The position numbers were made by a program, and so were the translations under genes. A stretch of DNA of 64,000 bases from Azovibrio sp. (GTDB lineage: Bacteria > Pseudomonadota > Gammaproteobacteria > Burkholderiales > Rhodocyclaceae): assembly GCA_026414665.1 (NCBI GenBank), contig JAOAIO010000001.1, positions 37,242-101,241 on the forward strand, written 5' to 3'. Under the pieces are notes generated by a model. It did no database searches. It saw nothing but the letters and a program-made list of their open reading frames with translations, and was not told the DNA's origin. Shown piece after piece: positions 1-10,580 of the stretch; positions within the stretch are counted from its first letter, which is position 1, and the number at the start of each line of letters is the position of its first letter.

Positions 1-1
1 C

Positions 2-661
2 GCCACTTTCTCCAAGATTGCCAAGGAAATCACGGTCGCTGCCAAGCTTGGCGGCGGCGACCCGGGCTTCAACCCGCGCCTGCGCGTGGCCGTCGATAAG
101 GCCAAAGCCAACAATATGCCCAAAGATAAGATCGAGACCGCCATCAAGAAGGGTACCGGCGAGCTCGAAGGCGTCGATTACATCGAGGTGCGCTACGAGG
201 GCTATGGACCAGGCGGCGCCGCGGTGATGGTCGATTGCCTGACCGACAACAAGACCCGCACCGTGGCCGAAGTGCGGCACGCCTTCAACAAATACGGCGG
301 CAACATGGGCACTGATGGCTGCGTTGCCTTCCAGTTCAAGCACTGCGGCCAGATGATCTTCGCGCCCGGCACCGACGAGGCCGCCCTGATGGAGGCTGCG
401 ATCGAGGCGGGCGCCGAGGACGTGGCGACGAATGACGATGGTTCGATCGAGGTGATTACGAGTCCGGCCGATTTCATCGCCGTCAAGGATGCCCTGGATG
501 CCGCCGGCTTCAAGCCCGAATTCGCCGAGGTCACGATGAAGCCCGAGGCCGAAACCGAGCTTGCGGGCGAAGATGCGGTACGGATGCAAAAGCTGCTCGA
601 TGCGCTCGAGAGTCTCGACGACGTGCAGGAAATCTATACCACTGCCGTCATGGCCGCGTGA
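2..661 (+). CDS. yebC: YebC/PmpR family DNA-binding regulatory protein (5' truncated by window edge)
   Basis: Open frame from base 2 ([54 protein letters not shown]), typical YebC; upstream of ruvC as in many proteobacteria. Confidence 0.95.
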   Translation, partial: ATFSKIAKEITVAAKLGGGDPGFNPRLRVAVDKAKANNMPKDKIETAIKKGTGELEGVDYIEVRYEGYGPGGAAVMVDCLTDNKTRTVAEVRHAFNKYGGNMGTDGCVAFQFKHCGQMIFAPGTDEAALMEAAIEAGAEDVATNDDGSIEVITSPADFIAVKDALDAAGFKPEFAEVTMKPEAETELAGEDAVRMQKLLDALESLDDVQEIYTTAVMAA

Positions 662-728
662 TGCCTGGGATGCGGCCTCGCAAGGCGGCGCTTGGCGCCG
701 CCTTCGTTTTTGCGGGGGAGTTCGCTTG

Positions 729-1580
729 ATGCAGCCCCTGCTGCCGCCCTTGTTCGTCTTGCTCTGGAGCACCGGCTTCATCGGTGCCAAGTTCGGCCTG
801 CCCTACGCCGAGCCTTTGACCTTCTTGCTCTGGCGCTATGCCCTCGTGGTGGCCTTGATGCTGCCGATCGTGCGCCTGACCCGGGCGCCCTGGCCGAAAT
901 CGCCGTGCCAATGGCTGCACATTGGCGTGACCGGGGTGCTGCTCCACGGTTGCTACCTGGGAGGCGTGTTTACCGCCATCCATCAGGGCCTGCCGGCCGG
1001 GGTGACGGCCCTGGTGGTGGGCCTGCAGCCCCTGCTCACGGCCCTGGCCGCCGGCGGGCTGCTCGGCGAGCAGGTCTTGCCCCGCCAATGGCTGGGCCTG
1101 GCTCTGGGCTTCTTGGGCGTCGGCTTGGTGGTGTCCGACAAGCTAGCTGGCGGCGCGGCGGCCAGCATGTTTCTGCCGGCCCTGGTGGCCCTGGCCGGCA
1201 TCACCTTCGGCACCTTGTACCAGAAGCGTTTCTGCGCCCGCTTCGATCTGCGCACCGGCTCGGTGCTCCAGTTCGTGCCGGCGGCGCTGTGCACGCTGCC
1301 GCTGGCCTTGGCCACCGAAACCATGGCGGTGGACTGGCAAGCTGAGTTCATCTTCGCGCTCATGTGGCTGGTGCTAGTGCTGTCGATTGGCGCCATCACG
1401 CTCTTCAATCTGTTGATCCGCCAGGGTAGCGCCGTGCATGTGACGCGGCTCTTTTATCTGACGCCGCCGACCACGGCGCTCATCGCCTGGGGGCTGTTCG
1501 GCGAAACCTTGGCGCCTTTGGCCTTGGCCGGCATGGGCTTGGCGGCGCTGGGCGTCTATCTGGCAAGAGGCAAGGCATGA
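729..1580 (+). CDS. DMT superfamily (EamA-like) transporter
   Basis: ~10 TM hydrophobic protein [37 protein letters not shown]; internal start chosen in ORF 561..1580. Confidence 0.85.
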   Translation: MQPLLPPLFVLLWSTGFIGAKFGLPYAEPLTFLLWRYALVVALMLPIVRLTRAPWPKSPCQWLHIGVTGVLLHGCYLGGVFTAIHQGLPAGVTALVVGLQPLLTALAAGGLLGEQVLPRQWLGLALGFLGVGLVVSDKLAGGAAASMFLPALVALAGITFGTLYQKRFCARFDLRTGSVLQFVPAALCTLPLALATETMAVDWQAEFIFALMWLVLVLSIGAITLFNLLIRQGSAVHVTRLFYLTPPTTALIAWGLFGETLAPLALAGMGLAALGVYLARGKA

Positions 1581-2107
1581 CGAGGATTCTGGGCATCGAC
1601 CCGGGCTTGCGGGTGACCGGCTTTGGCGTGATCGACAAGGACGGCAGCCAGCTCCGCTATGTGGCGAGCGGCTGCATTCGGACCTGCGACCGGGAAACCC
1701 TACCGCAGCGCATCGCTACCTTGTTCAACGGCATTGGCGAGGTGATGGCGACCTACCAGCCCGATGCGGCGGCGGTGGAAATCGTGTTCGTGAACGTCAA
1801 TCCGCAATCGACCCTGCTCCTTGGCCAGGCCCGCGGCGCGGCGCTCTCGGCTTTGGCGCAGGGCGGGCTGCCGGTGGCGGAATACACGGCGCTGCAAGTA
1901 AAGCAGGCGGTGGTGGGGCACGGCAAGGCGGCCAAGGCGCAGGTGCAGCACATGGTGGTGCGGCTGCTCCAGCTCGCCGGCACGCCGGCGGCCGATGCGG
2001 CCGATGCGCTTGCCTGTGCCATCTGTCACGCGCACGGCGGGTTGGGCGGCATGGCGGCGCTAGGCGGCCGCGCGTATCGCGTCCGTAACGGCCGCCTGAT
2101 AGGATGA
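1577..2107 (+). CDS. ruvC: Crossover junction endodeoxyribonuclease RuvC
   Basis: [20 protein letters not shown]..., RuvC signature. Confidence 0.97.
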   Translation: MTRILGIDPGLRVTGFGVIDKDGSQLRYVASGCIRTCDRETLPQRIATLFNGIGEVMATYQPDAAAVEIVFVNVNPQSTLLLGQARGAALSALAQGGLPVAEYTALQVKQAVVGHGKAAKAQVQHMVVRLLQLAGTPAADAADALACAICHAHGGLGGMAALGGRAYRVRNGRLIG

Positions 2108-2111
2108 TGCC

Positions 2112-3059
2112 ATGCAGCCTGCCGAACCGACCCTAAGCCGTTTTGCCAATCCTTTGGCCAAGTATCTGGCCGCTACTCGGCCGGCTTTTCTTGGCGTGAC
2201 CTTGGTAGCCTGCTTGATCGGCTTTGCCTCGGCGCGCCTCAATGGTTTTGCCGTCCTACTCGATAAGGCATGGGTGACGCTGTGCTTTGCCCTCGTGGCG
2301 CACGCCGGGGTGAATGTCATCAACGATTACTACGACGCCTTGAATGGCTCGGATGCGGCCAATACCGGGCGCATCTTTCCCTTTACTGGCGGCAGCCGCT
2401 TCATCCAGAACGGGGTGTTGAGCCTACGCGCCACCGCCGGCTTCGGCTACGGTCTCTTGCTGGCCGTGATTCCCGCCGGCCTGTGGTTGATGCAGGTGTC
2501 GAGTCCCGACTTGTTCTGGATCGGCCTCGGCGGGCTCTTGGTCGGCTGGGCCTATTCGGCGCCGCCGTTGAAACTCATGGCCAGGGGCTTGGGCGAGTTG
2601 GCCATCGTGGCGGGCTGGCTGTTCGTGGTGGTCGGCGCCGACATGGTGCTGCGCGGTGGCTTTGCCTTGCAGCCATGGCTAGCGGGCCTACCCTATGCGC
2701 TGTTGGTGGCCAACATTCTCTTCATCAACCAGTTTCCCGATTGCGAGGCCGATGCGCTCGCCGGCAAGCGCACCTTGGTCGTGCGCTTAGGGCCGGGCGA
2801 GGCGCGCTGGGGCTATCTCGCCATCGCTGCTGGCGCCTATGGGCTGTTGCTCTTTTTCGTGGCGCGCAATCTGTTGCCGATCTATGCCGCGGCGGGAGCC
2901 TTGGCCTTGCCGCTCTCCTTCAAGGCGGCGCGTCAGTTGCTGACCCATGCCGCCGAGCCGGGGCGGCTGGCGCCGGCCATCAAGCTTTCCATCCTTGCCG
3001 CCCATGCGAGCGGGCTGCTGCTTGCGGCGGGGCTTTACTTTGCGGGGCAATTGCCATGA
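2112..3059 (+). CDS. UbiA-family prenyltransferase (MenA-like)
   Basis: [14 protein letters not shown] and [23 protein letters not shown] motifs; multi-TM. Confidence 0.85.
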   Translation: MQPAEPTLSRFANPLAKYLAATRPAFLGVTLVACLIGFASARLNGFAVLLDKAWVTLCFALVAHAGVNVINDYYDALNGSDAANTGRIFPFTGGSRFIQNGVLSLRATAGFGYGLLLAVIPAGLWLMQVSSPDLFWIGLGGLLVGWAYSAPPLKLMARGLGELAIVAGWLFVVVGADMVLRGGFALQPWLAGLPYALLVANILFINQFPDCEADALAGKRTLVVRLGPGEARWGYLAIAAGAYGLLLFFVARNLLPIYAAAGALALPLSFKAARQLLTHAAEPGRLAPAIKLSILAAHASGLLLAAGLYFAGQLP

Positions 3060-3643
3060 TTGGACGTCTTTCGGGCCGCCTGGCCGAGAAAAACCCACCG
3101 CAGATCTTGATCGACGTAGGCGGCGTCGGCTATGAGCTGGATGTGCCGATGAGCACGTTCTACCACTTGCCGGCGCTGGGTGAGCCGGTGACGCTGCTCA
3201 TCCATCATGCCGTACGCGAGGACGGGCATTTTCTTTATGGCTTTACCACGCCCGAGGAACGGGCCGCTTTCCGCCAGCTGCTGAAGATTTCCGGGGTGGG
3301 CGCCCGCATCGCCTTGGCGGTGCTCTCCGGCCTGTCAGTACAAGATCTGGCCAGCGCCGTGGCGCGCCAGGAGGCGGGCTGGCTCACCCGGATTCCGGGC
3401 ATCGGCAAGAAGACCGCCGAGCGCCTGCTGCTCGAACTCAAGGGCAAGCTGCCCACGGCGCCGGGAGGGGCGGCCCCGGCTCCCGGGGCGCTGCCGGCCG
3501 GGGATGGGGAGGACGTGCTGCATGCCCTGCTCGCCTTGGGCTACCACGAGAAAGAAGCGCTCGCCGCCCTGAAAACCCTCCCGCCCGGCCTGACTACCGC
3601 CGAGGGCATTCGCCAGGCGCTCAAGATCCTGGGCAAATTCTGA
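3056..3643 (+). CDS. ruvA: Holliday junction ATP-dependent helicase subunit RuvA
   Basis: [39 protein letters not shown]; internal start in ORF 2270..3643. Confidence 0.97.
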   Translation: MIGRLSGRLAEKNPPQILIDVGGVGYELDVPMSTFYHLPALGEPVTLLIHHAVREDGHFLYGFTTPEERAAFRQLLKISGVGARIALAVLSGLSVQDLASAVARQEAGWLTRIPGIGKKTAERLLLELKGKLPTAPGGAAPAPGALPAGDGEDVLHALLALGYHEKEALAALKTLPPGLTTAEGIRQALKILGKF

Positions 3644-3653
3644 AGGCAAGTCC

Positions 3654-4703
3654 ATGCATTACGGTCCTAAGAACCTGGCGCGCATCAGCTTGATCGCGCT
3701 GCTCATCCTCGGCTGTCTCTATGTGCTTTATCCGTTCCTGGCCGCGGTCCTGTTCGCCGCCGTGGTGTGCGTCACGACCTGGCCGGCTTACACATGGCTG
3801 CACGTCCGCACCGGTCGGCGCGATGGGCTTGCTGCCACGCTCATGACGGTGGGCTTGCTGCTGGGCATGGTGGTGCCCACTATCTTTCTTGCGGCGGGTC
3901 TTGGGGATGCCGTGAATCTGCTGGTAGACAAGGTCCGCCCCTGGCTGCATGACGGTATCGGCGAGCCGCCCGATTGGGTCGTGAGTCTGCCGCTGGTGGG
4001 GGAACAGATCGTCGAATATTGGCACCGGCTCGCCGAGAGCCGCGAGGAGGTGATGAAGCTCTTGCGTCAGGCCTACGAGCCGGCGCGCGGCATGGCGCTT
4101 GCGAGCATCGGCTTCGTTGGCAATGGCATTTTGCAACTGGTGCTGGTGATCTTCATCGGCTTCTTTTTCTATCGGGATGGCGAGCGTCTCGCCCATCGCT
4201 TGGGGGACGCGGCGCGGCGCCTGGGCGGCGAGCTGGGAAGCGAAATGCTGCAGCTGGCGCGTAGCACCGTGACCGGGGTCATGGTCGGCATCGTCGGCAC
4301 GGCTTTGGCGCAGGCCTTGGTGGCGCTCATCGGGTTTTGGGTGGCTGGGGTGCCGGGCGCCATCCTGCTGGCCGCCGCCACGTTTTTCTTGTCGATGATT
4401 CCGGTCGGTCCGCCGTTGATCTGGGGCGGCGCCGCCTTCTGGCTCTATGACCAGGGCGAGATGGGTTGGGCGCTCTTCATGGTGATTTACGGCGTCTTGG
4501 TGATCAGCAGCGTGGATAACCTGGTCAAGCCCATCCTCATTTCCCGCAGCGCCAGCCTGCCCATCCTGCTCATCGCCCTGGGGGTGTTCGGCGGCATCTT
4601 GGCTTTTGGCTTCATCGGCATCTTCCTTGGGCCGACCTTGCTGGCGCTCGCGCACGTGCTGTTCATGCGCTGGATGCACCGGCCCGACTTGGACGACAAC
4701 TAA
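3654..4703 (+). CDS. AI-2E/PerM family transporter
   Basis: Multi-TM protein with AI-2E family C-terminal pattern ([50 protein letters not shown]). Confidence 0.88.
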   Translation: MHYGPKNLARISLIALLILGCLYVLYPFLAAVLFAAVVCVTTWPAYTWLHVRTGRRDGLAATLMTVGLLLGMVVPTIFLAAGLGDAVNLLVDKVRPWLHDGIGEPPDWVVSLPLVGEQIVEYWHRLAESREEVMKLLRQAYEPARGMALASIGFVGNGILQLVLVIFIGFFFYRDGERLAHRLGDAARRLGGELGSEMLQLARSTVTGVMVGIVGTALAQALVALIGFWVAGVPGAILLAAATFFLSMIPVGPPLIWGGAAFWLYDQGEMGWALFMVIYGVLVISSVDNLVKPILISRSASLPILLIALGVFGGILAFGFIGIFLGPTLLALAHVLFMRWMHRPDLDDN

Positions 4704-4710
4704 AACCGCC

Positions 4711-5787
4711 ATGATCGAAACCGACGACCTCGCTCCTTTGCCCGGCGCCGAGCGGCTCATCTCGGCCCAATCCCGCTCCGCCCAGGAAGAGGCGCTAGAG
4801 CGTGCCCTGCGCCCGAAGCGTCTGGCCGACTACACCGGCCAGCAGAAGATCCGCGAGCAGCTGGAAATCTTCATCCAGGCGGCCAGGAACCGGGGCGAAT
4901 GCCTCGACCACGTGCTGCTGTTCGGCCCGCCGGGCCTGGGTAAGACCACGCTCGCCCACATCCTCGCCCAGGAAATGGGAGGGAACCTGCGCCAGACCTC
5001 GGGCCCGGTGCTGGAACGGGCCGGCGACCTGGCGGCCCTGCTCACCAACCTGGAACCGCACGACATTCTGTTCATCGACGAAATCCACCGCCTCTCCCCG
5101 GTGGTGGAGGAAATCCTCTACCCGGCCATGGAGGATTATCAGATCGACATCATGATCGGCGAGGGCCCGGCGGCGCGCTCGGTGAAGCTCGATCTACCGC
5201 CCTTCACGCTGGTGGGCGCCACCACGCGTGCCGGGATGCTCACCAATCCCTTGCGCGACCGTTTCGGCATCGTGGCTCGCCTGGAGTTCTATACGCCGGC
5301 GGAATTGCAGCAGATCGTCAGCCGTTCGGCGCAGCTACTCAATGCCCCCGTAGACCCGGAAGGCGCGCTCGAAATCGCGCGTCGCTCGCGCGGCACGCCA
5401 CGCATCGCCAATCGCTTGCTGCGCCGGGTGCGCGACTATGCTGAGGTGAAGGGCAACGGCCGCATCACCCGGGCTACGGCGGATGCGGCGCTCGCCATGC
5501 TCGACGTGGACTCGGCCGGCCTTGATCTGATGGACAGAAAGCTCTTATCCGCCGTCATCGACAAATTCGGCGGCGGTCCGGTGGGAGTGGATAACCTGGC
5601 GGCGGCCATTGGCGAATCCCGCGACACCATCGAAGACGTGCTCGAACCCTATCTCATCCAGCAGGGCTACTTGCAGCGCACGCTGCGCGGCCGCATCGCT
5701 ACGCCGGCCATCTACCGCCACCTTGGCCTCGCGGCGCCCGCCGTCTCGGGAGCCGCCGCCACGCCTGCGCTCTGGGACGAGCCTTGA
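4711..5787 (+). CDS. ruvB: Holliday junction ATP-dependent helicase RuvB
   Basis: [22 protein letters not shown]...[16 protein letters not shown]; start at ATG 4711. Confidence 0.98.
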   Translation: MIETDDLAPLPGAERLISAQSRSAQEEALERALRPKRLADYTGQQKIREQLEIFIQAARNRGECLDHVLLFGPPGLGKTTLAHILAQEMGGNLRQTSGPVLERAGDLAALLTNLEPHDILFIDEIHRLSPVVEEILYPAMEDYQIDIMIGEGPAARSVKLDLPPFTLVGATTRAGMLTNPLRDRFGIVARLEFYTPAELQQIVSRSAQLLNAPVDPEGALEIARRSRGTPRIANRLLRRVRDYAEVKGNGRITRATADAALAMLDVDSAGLDLMDRKLLSAVIDKFGGGPVGVDNLAAAIGESRDTIEDVLEPYLIQQGYLQRTLRGRIATPAIYRHLGLAAPAVSGAAATPALWDEP

Positions 5788-5813
5788 TGTGGCATAAGCG
5801 CCGGCCGCGCGGC

Positions 5814-7325
5814 TCAAGGCGCGGCGGCGAGATATTCGCGCGCGGCGATCAACTGCGCCCACGCCAGCGGGCTCCAGCTCGTTGCCGCGCCGATGCCGAC
5901 GGCCAGGGTGGCCGCCGCGGTCACGAGCGGCGGTAGGAGCAAGAGCCAGGCGGTCTCGCGCCAGCCGCGCGCGGCGATGTGCTCGTCTGGCCAGGCGCTG
6001 CTTGCCCTGCCGAACCAGGCTTGCCAGAGGATGGGCAGGAAATACGCGGCATTGAGTAGGCTCGATGCCCACAACACCCAGACTGCCCAGTCGCTGCCGG
6101 CCGCCCTGGCCCCATCCATGAGCCATGCCTTGCTGACGGCCCCGGCCGTGAGCGGCGCGCCCATCATGCCGAGCGCCGCGATCGAAAACGCTAGGGTGGT
6201 GAGCGGCATACGCCGGCCGGCGCCGCGCATCTGGCTCACTTTGTGAATGCCGAGCGTCTCGGCATAGTTGCCGGCGCAGAAGAACAGCGTGATCTTCATG
6301 ATGCCCTGGTGTACGAGATGCACGAGGCCGCCTACGGTAGCCACCGGGCCGAACAAGGCGAGGCCGAGAGCGATGTAAGACACCTGGCTGACGGTCGAAA
6401 ACGCCAGCCGTTTTTTCAGATCATCCTGAAACAAGGCGCGCACGCTGCCCCAGACGATGGTGGCAGCCGCCAGCCAAGCGAGTGGCTGTAGCAAGCCTTG
6501 GGATTGGGCGAACTCTACCCCATAGACCTCATAGATCACCCGGGCGATGCCGAAGGCTCCCGCCTTGACCACGGCCACCGCGTGCAGCAAGGCCGAGACC
6601 GGGGCGGGCGCCACCATCGCCTGCGGCAGCCAGCCGTGCAGCGGCACCAGCGCCGCCTTGACCCCGAGGCCGGCGATCAGGAGGAAGAAGATGAGCCGCA
6701 GGGCGCCCGCCTGCTCGGCGCCTAAGCCGGCGACGATGCCGGCGTGGGCGAACTCGGTGTGGCCGAGCAGATGCTGGAGCCAGACGCTACCGGCCAAGAG
6801 CAAGGCGCCGCCCAGGAGGGTATAGCGCAGATACACCGTGCCGCCTTGCATGGCCTGGGCGGTGCCGCGGTGCACGACGAGCGGAAAGGTAGAGAGGGTC
6901 AGGAGTTCGTAGAAGACGAAGAAGGTAAACAGATTGCCGGCCATGGCGATGCCCATGGTCGCCGTGACGCACAGGCTGAAGAAGCCGAAGAAACGGCTAC
7001 GGTGCGGCGCGCCTTCGAGATAGCCGATGGCATAAAGCGTGGTGAGCAGCCAGAGGATGGCCGACAAGCTGATGAACAGCAGTCCTAGGGCATCCGCCTT
7101 CAAGGCGAGCTCCAGGCCGGGCAAGACCGCATGGCGGAAGGCGTAGGTCTCGCCGCGGTACACTCCGTCCAGAAGCACGGACACCAGCGCCAGCTTGGAG
7201 ATGGCGCCGGCCAGATTGAGCGCGGTGCGAAGCGCCACCTGCCGCTCCGGCAAGAGGAAAATCACGAGGCCGGGCAGGAAGGACGAGGCGAGCACGGCCA
7301 AGAGCAGTGCGGCGTTGGCGCTCAT
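5814..7325 (-). CDS. Proton-conducting membrane transporter (MrpD/NuoM-like; second D-type subunit, D')
   Basis: 14-TM antiporter-like: FYELLTLSTFPLVVH, GLGVKAALVPLHGWLPQAMVAPAPVSALLHAVAVVKAG. Confidence 0.85.
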   Translation of the reverse strand: MSANAALLLAVLASSFLPGLVIFLLPERQVALRTALNLAGAISKLALVSVLLDGVYRGETYAFRHAVLPGLELALKADALGLLFISLSAILWLLTTLYAIGYLEGAPHRSRFFGFFSLCVTATMGIAMAGNLFTFFVFYELLTLSTFPLVVHRGTAQAMQGGTVYLRYTLLGGALLLAGSVWLQHLLGHTEFAHAGIVAGLGAEQAGALRLIFFLLIAGLGVKAALVPLHGWLPQAMVAPAPVSALLHAVAVVKAGAFGIARVIYEVYGVEFAQSQGLLQPLAWLAAATIVWGSVRALFQDDLKKRLAFSTVSQVSYIALGLALFGPVATVGGLVHLVHQGIMKITLFFCAGNYAETLGIHKVSQMRGAGRRMPLTTLAFSIAALGMMGAPLTAGAVSKAWLMDGARAAGSDWAVWVLWASSLLNAAYFLPILWQAWFGRASSAWPDEHIAARGWRETAWLLLLPPLVTAAATLAVGIGAATSWSPLAWAQLIAAREYLAAAP

Positions 7326-7356
7326 GCTGGCAACTCCGGTCGAGCGCTGCCGCGCT

Positions 7357-8808
7357 TCATTCCCATCCCCATACGGCGAGGAGCTCGACCAACTCCACGC
7401 CGCGTAGTCCGAGTAGGAGGCTCGCGCCGGCGAGCCCGAAAGCCGTCCATTCGAGCGTGCGCGGCACCGGCGCTACGGTGGTCTTGCTCGAGGTGAGCAG
7501 AAAGGCTTGGCGCAGCACTCGGAACACATACACGGCGGCGAGGAGGCCGCCGGATAGCGTGATGAGGACGATGCCCCAGTAGCCTTGGCCGAGCGCCGCA
7601 TCGAGCAACTGCCACTTGGCGAGAAAGCCGGCCGATGGCGGCAGCCCCATCAAGGTCACGCCGGCGAGGCCGAAAGCGAACAGGGTCAAGGGCAATTGCT
7701 GGGCGGCCCCGGCCAATGCGGCGATACGGTCTTGGCCGGTTGCCTTGATGAGCACGCCGGCGGCGGTAAACATCGCCGCCTTCGCCAGACCGTGCGCAAC
7801 CGCATGCAGGATGCCGGCCGCGCGTCCGCCGGGCGTGCCGAGCAAGGGAAAGATGAGGAACAAATAGCCGAGCTGGGCGACGGTCGAATAGGCGATCATC
7901 GTCTTCAGGCGCGGCGCCCGAATCGCCTGCCACGAGCCCCAGAGGATAGCGCCGGCGCCCAGCAAGGCGGGCAGCCAGGGCAAAAGCGGGTGCGAGGCCG
8001 TGAGGGGAGCCAGCGGTCCTAGCCAGAGGCGCAGGATCAGGTAGAAGGAAGCCTTCACCACCAGTGCCGAGAGCAGAGCCGAGACCGGCGCGGCGGCGCC
8101 GCCGTGCGCCGGAGGCAGCCAGTAGTGGCAGGGAAAGAGCGCGGTTTTCAGCAGTAGCCCGAGTAGCATCAAGCCCGCCGCCAGGCCGACCAAGGTTGGC
8201 GCCTCGGCCGCCACGAGGGGCGTCAGGCTAGCGACTGCGACGCTGCCGTAAGCGCCGTAAATCAGCGCTACGCCGAGCAGATAGGCGCCCGAGCCGAGCA
8301 AGGTGGCGAACAGGTAGCGCAGCGCCGCAGCGATTTGCAGGGCGCCGCCGCCGATGCCCACGAGGCCGACGGCGGCAAGTCCCACCAATTCCAGGGTGAC
8401 GTACAGATTGAATAGGTCGGTGGACACGAAAAGCGCGTTCAAGCCGGCCAAGAGTAGGCCAAACAGCGGCCAGAAATAGCGGACCTCGGCGCTGTCGGGG
8501 CGGAAGTAGGCGCGGGCATAAAGCGCAAGCGGCAGGGCGACGGCTTGGGTGAGCAACAGCATGGCCGCGGCCAGGCCGTCGGCCGTCAGGTCGATGCCGA
8601 GCGGCGCGCCCCAGCCGCCGATGCGATGCCGCGCGATGTCGCCGGCCAGCACCGAATCGGCGAGCTGCAAGGCGAAAAAGAGCGCCGCCGCCTGGCTGGC
8701 GATACATAGACCGGCGCCACGGCCGGGGCCGAGCAGAAAGGCGGCGGCGCCGCTGGCGAGGGGCAGCAGAATGAGGCCGACGAGCGCCGCCTGCTGCGCG
8801 TCAATCAT
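7357..8808 (-). CDS. Proton-conducting membrane transporter (MrpD/MbhH-like) of second Mrp module
   Basis: [57 protein letters not shown]; start ATG 8808 (MIDAQQAALVG) overlaps preceding gene by 8 bp. Confidence 0.85.
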   Translation of the reverse strand: MIDAQQAALVGLILLPLASGAAAFLLGPGRGAGLCIASQAAALFFALQLADSVLAGDIARHRIGGWGAPLGIDLTADGLAAAMLLLTQAVALPLALYARAYFRPDSAEVRYFWPLFGLLLAGLNALFVSTDLFNLYVTLELVGLAAVGLVGIGGGALQIAAALRYLFATLLGSGAYLLGVALIYGAYGSVAVASLTPLVAAEAPTLVGLAAGLMLLGLLLKTALFPCHYWLPPAHGGAAAPVSALLSALVVKASFYLILRLWLGPLAPLTASHPLLPWLPALLGAGAILWGSWQAIRAPRLKTMIAYSTVAQLGYLFLIFPLLGTPGGRAAGILHAVAHGLAKAAMFTAAGVLIKATGQDRIAALAGAAQQLPLTLFAFGLAGVTLMGLPPSAGFLAKWQLLDAALGQGYWGIVLITLSGGLLAAVYVFRVLRQAFLLTSSKTTVAPVPRTLEWTAFGLAGASLLLGLRGVELVELLAVWGWE

Positions 8809-9103
8809 GCGCAGCCTCTGGTAGTTCGAGCCGGCCGGTGAGTGCGTGCAGGCGGCGGGTGAGCGCCAGCGCCAGGGCCGTGGCGGCAACTGCGACGACG
8901 ATGCCGGTCAGCACCATGGCCTGTGGCACCGGGTCGGGCACGTCCTGGCGCTGGGCCAGGCCTACCAGCACCAGGAAAGCGCCGCTGCCCATCAGATTGA
9001 AGGCGAGGATGCGGCGCAGCAAATGGCGCTGCAACAACAGGCCGGCGGCGCCAAGGGGGAACAAGGCGGCGCCGACGAGCGCGAACAGCAAGCCGGTGCT
9101 CAT
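8801..9103 (-). CDS. MrpC/NuoK-like (MbhG-like) subunit, second module
   Basis: MSTGLLFALVGAALFPLGAAGLLLQRHLLRRILAFNLMGSGAFLVLVG...DPVPQAMVLTGIVVAVAATALALAL. Confidence 0.85.
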   Translation of the reverse strand: MSTGLLFALVGAALFPLGAAGLLLQRHLLRRILAFNLMGSGAFLVLVGLAQRQDVPDPVPQAMVLTGIVVAVAATALALALTRRLHALTGRLELPEAAHD

Positions 9104-9756
9104 CGGCGCTCTCCCTCGGCTTGGCAGAGGAACAGGAATAGTCCGGCCAGGATCAAGCCGAGCGAGCCGGTGAGGCAGAATTCGATGAGTAGGATCAAAC
9201 GCCCGGCCCAGGCTGGCGGGTATTGCAATAGGCTGCCCTCGATGAGCAGTGCGGCGGCAACGCCGAGAAACACCAGCAAGCCGGCAGCGAGGCCGCCGCG
9301 CAATAGCGCTCCGGGTGTCGGCCAACCCGGCAATTGGCCGGTCAAATGCAATAGGACGAGCGCCGCGGCGAGCACCGCGCCGGCCTGGAAAGCGCCACCG
9401 GGCCGGAACGCGCCCGCCCAGAGCAGATAGAAGCTGGCGACTAGCATCAAGGGCACGGCTAGCCGCGCCAGCATTTGCAAGAGCGGGTCGGCCGGCGCCG
9501 GGCGCCGCGCCGGGCCGGGCGGGGTGACGGCCAGGATGGCGAAGAGCGCGAGCAGCAGCACGGCGACCTCGAGCAAGGTGTCGTAGCCGCGATAGTTGAG
9601 CAGCACCGCCGTGACCGGGTGGCGCACGCCGCTGTCAGCGAGATGCGCCGCCACGGCCGGGCGCAGATCGAGCCGCGCGGGGCCGAGTTCGAGCATGGCG
9701 TAGCCGAGGGCGAGCGCCAAGAGCAGTGCCGCGCCGCCGATGCCGAAGCGTTTCAT
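9100..9756 (-). CDS. MrpB-like subunit with N-terminal MbhE-like (MrpA C-terminal) segment, second module
   Basis: VTAVLLNYRGYDTLLEVAVLLLALFAI (MrpA-tail/MbhE-like) followed by MnhB-type domain (LARLAVPLMLVASFYLLWAGAFRPGGAFQAGAVLAAALVLLHL). Confidence 0.82.
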   Translation of the reverse strand: MKRFGIGGAALLLALALGYAMLELGPARLDLRPAVAAHLADSGVRHPVTAVLLNYRGYDTLLEVAVLLLALFAILAVTPPGPARRPAPADPLLQMLARLAVPLMLVASFYLLWAGAFRPGGAFQAGAVLAAALVLLHLTGQLPGWPTPGALLRGGLAAGLLVFLGVAAALLIEGSLLQYPPAWAGRLILLIEFCLTGSLGLILAGLFLFLCQAEGERR

Positions 9757-10016
9757 GGCGTCTCCTGCGGGTTGTGGCGCCGCCGCAAGGCGCCGTAGGC
9801 ATCGAGCAGCATCGCGCCGGTGAGGCCGGCGCCAAGCGCGGCCTCGGCTAGACCGATGTCGGGCGCGGCGAGGCGGGCCCAGGCCAGAGCGAGCAGCAGT
9901 CCGAAGGCGATGAAGAGGATGATGGCGCGGTCCAGCCGTGGCGTGCTCAGGCTGCGCCAGGCGCTCCAGAGCAGGCCGGCGGCGAGCAGTAGATCGAAGG
10001 CGAGCGTGACGCTCAT
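9753..10016 (-). CDS. DUF4040 / MbhD-like subunit, second module
   Basis: ILFIAFGLLLALAWARLAAPDIGLAEAALGAGLTGAMLLDAYGAL. Confidence 0.85.
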   Translation of the reverse strand: MSVTLAFDLLLAAGLLWSAWRSLSTPRLDRAIILFIAFGLLLALAWARLAAPDIGLAEAALGAGLTGAMLLDAYGALRRRHNPQETP

Positions 10017-10315
10017 CGTGCCTCCTTTTGCCAGGGCGCGATGCCGAGCCGGTCGGCACGTCGGGCGATGGCGTAGCTGACGCCGGCGCTCGCCGCGAGT
10101 GATAGGGGCCAGATGACAAGTAGCTTCAAGGCCACCGCCAGGCTATCGGCTTGCAGCGCCAGCCCGGCGAGGATGAAGCCCAAGCCGAGGTTGTCGGCCT
10201 TGGCCAGAGCGTGCAGGCGGCTGTAAATGTCGGGAAAGCGCAGTAGCCCAAGGGTGCCGGCAAAGTAGAAAAAGGCGCCGGCGCAAAGTAGCGCGCCGCT
10301 CATGGCTTCAATCAT
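10013..10315 (-). CDS. MrpG-like (MnhG) subunit, second module
   Basis: GALLCAGAFFYFAGTLGLLRFPDIYSRLHALAKADNLGLGFILAGLAL. Confidence 0.88.
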   Translation of the reverse strand: MIEAMSGALLCAGAFFYFAGTLGLLRFPDIYSRLHALAKADNLGLGFILAGLALQADSLAVALKLLVIWPLSLAASAGVSYAIARRADRLGIAPWQKEAR

Positions 10316-10580
10316 GGCTATCCTCCGGGCTATGCCAGGCGCGCCGGGCGAAGGCGAGGCCGCTGATGGCGGCGAGCAGCGCGAGCACCAAAGCGACATC
10401 GATCAAGGCGGGGCCGCCGCCGCCATGCGCGAGCAGGACCAGGATGCCCACCCCGGTGCTGCCGAACAGCAAGGCGACGAGCATCGGGTCGGCCCGGCCC
10501 GGGCGGCGCAGCGCCACGTGCAGCGCCGGCACCAGGTTGGCGAGCAGGAAGAGCGCAAGCGGGAATTCGAGGCCGGTCAT
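10308..10580 (-). CDS. MrpF-like (MnhF) subunit, second module
   Basis: Small 3-TM protein between E- and G-type subunits: MTGLEFPLALFLLANLVPALHVALRRPGRADPMLVALLFGSTGVGILVLL. Confidence 0.75.
   Translation of the reverse strand: MTGLEFPLALFLLANLVPALHVALRRPGRADPMLVALLFGSTGVGILVLLAHGGGGPALIDVALVLALLAAISGLAFARRAWHSPEDSHD

Noticed and set aside
2270-3055. N-terminal extension of the ruvA ORF
   Set aside because: Arg/Gly-rich out-of-frame readthrough of the prenyltransferase gene; real RuvA start is ATG 3056.
3621-4760. Long antisense ORF (379 aa, minus strand) opposite perM
   Set aside because: High-GC shadow ORF: low-complexity His/Gln/Arg-rich translation, fully antisense to a well-supported membrane protein gene.
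5814-8808. Interpretation as part of a respiratory complex I (nuo) operon
   Set aside because: No nuoA-J partners; E/F/G and DUF4040 neighbours identify an Mrp/Mbh-type antiporter module.
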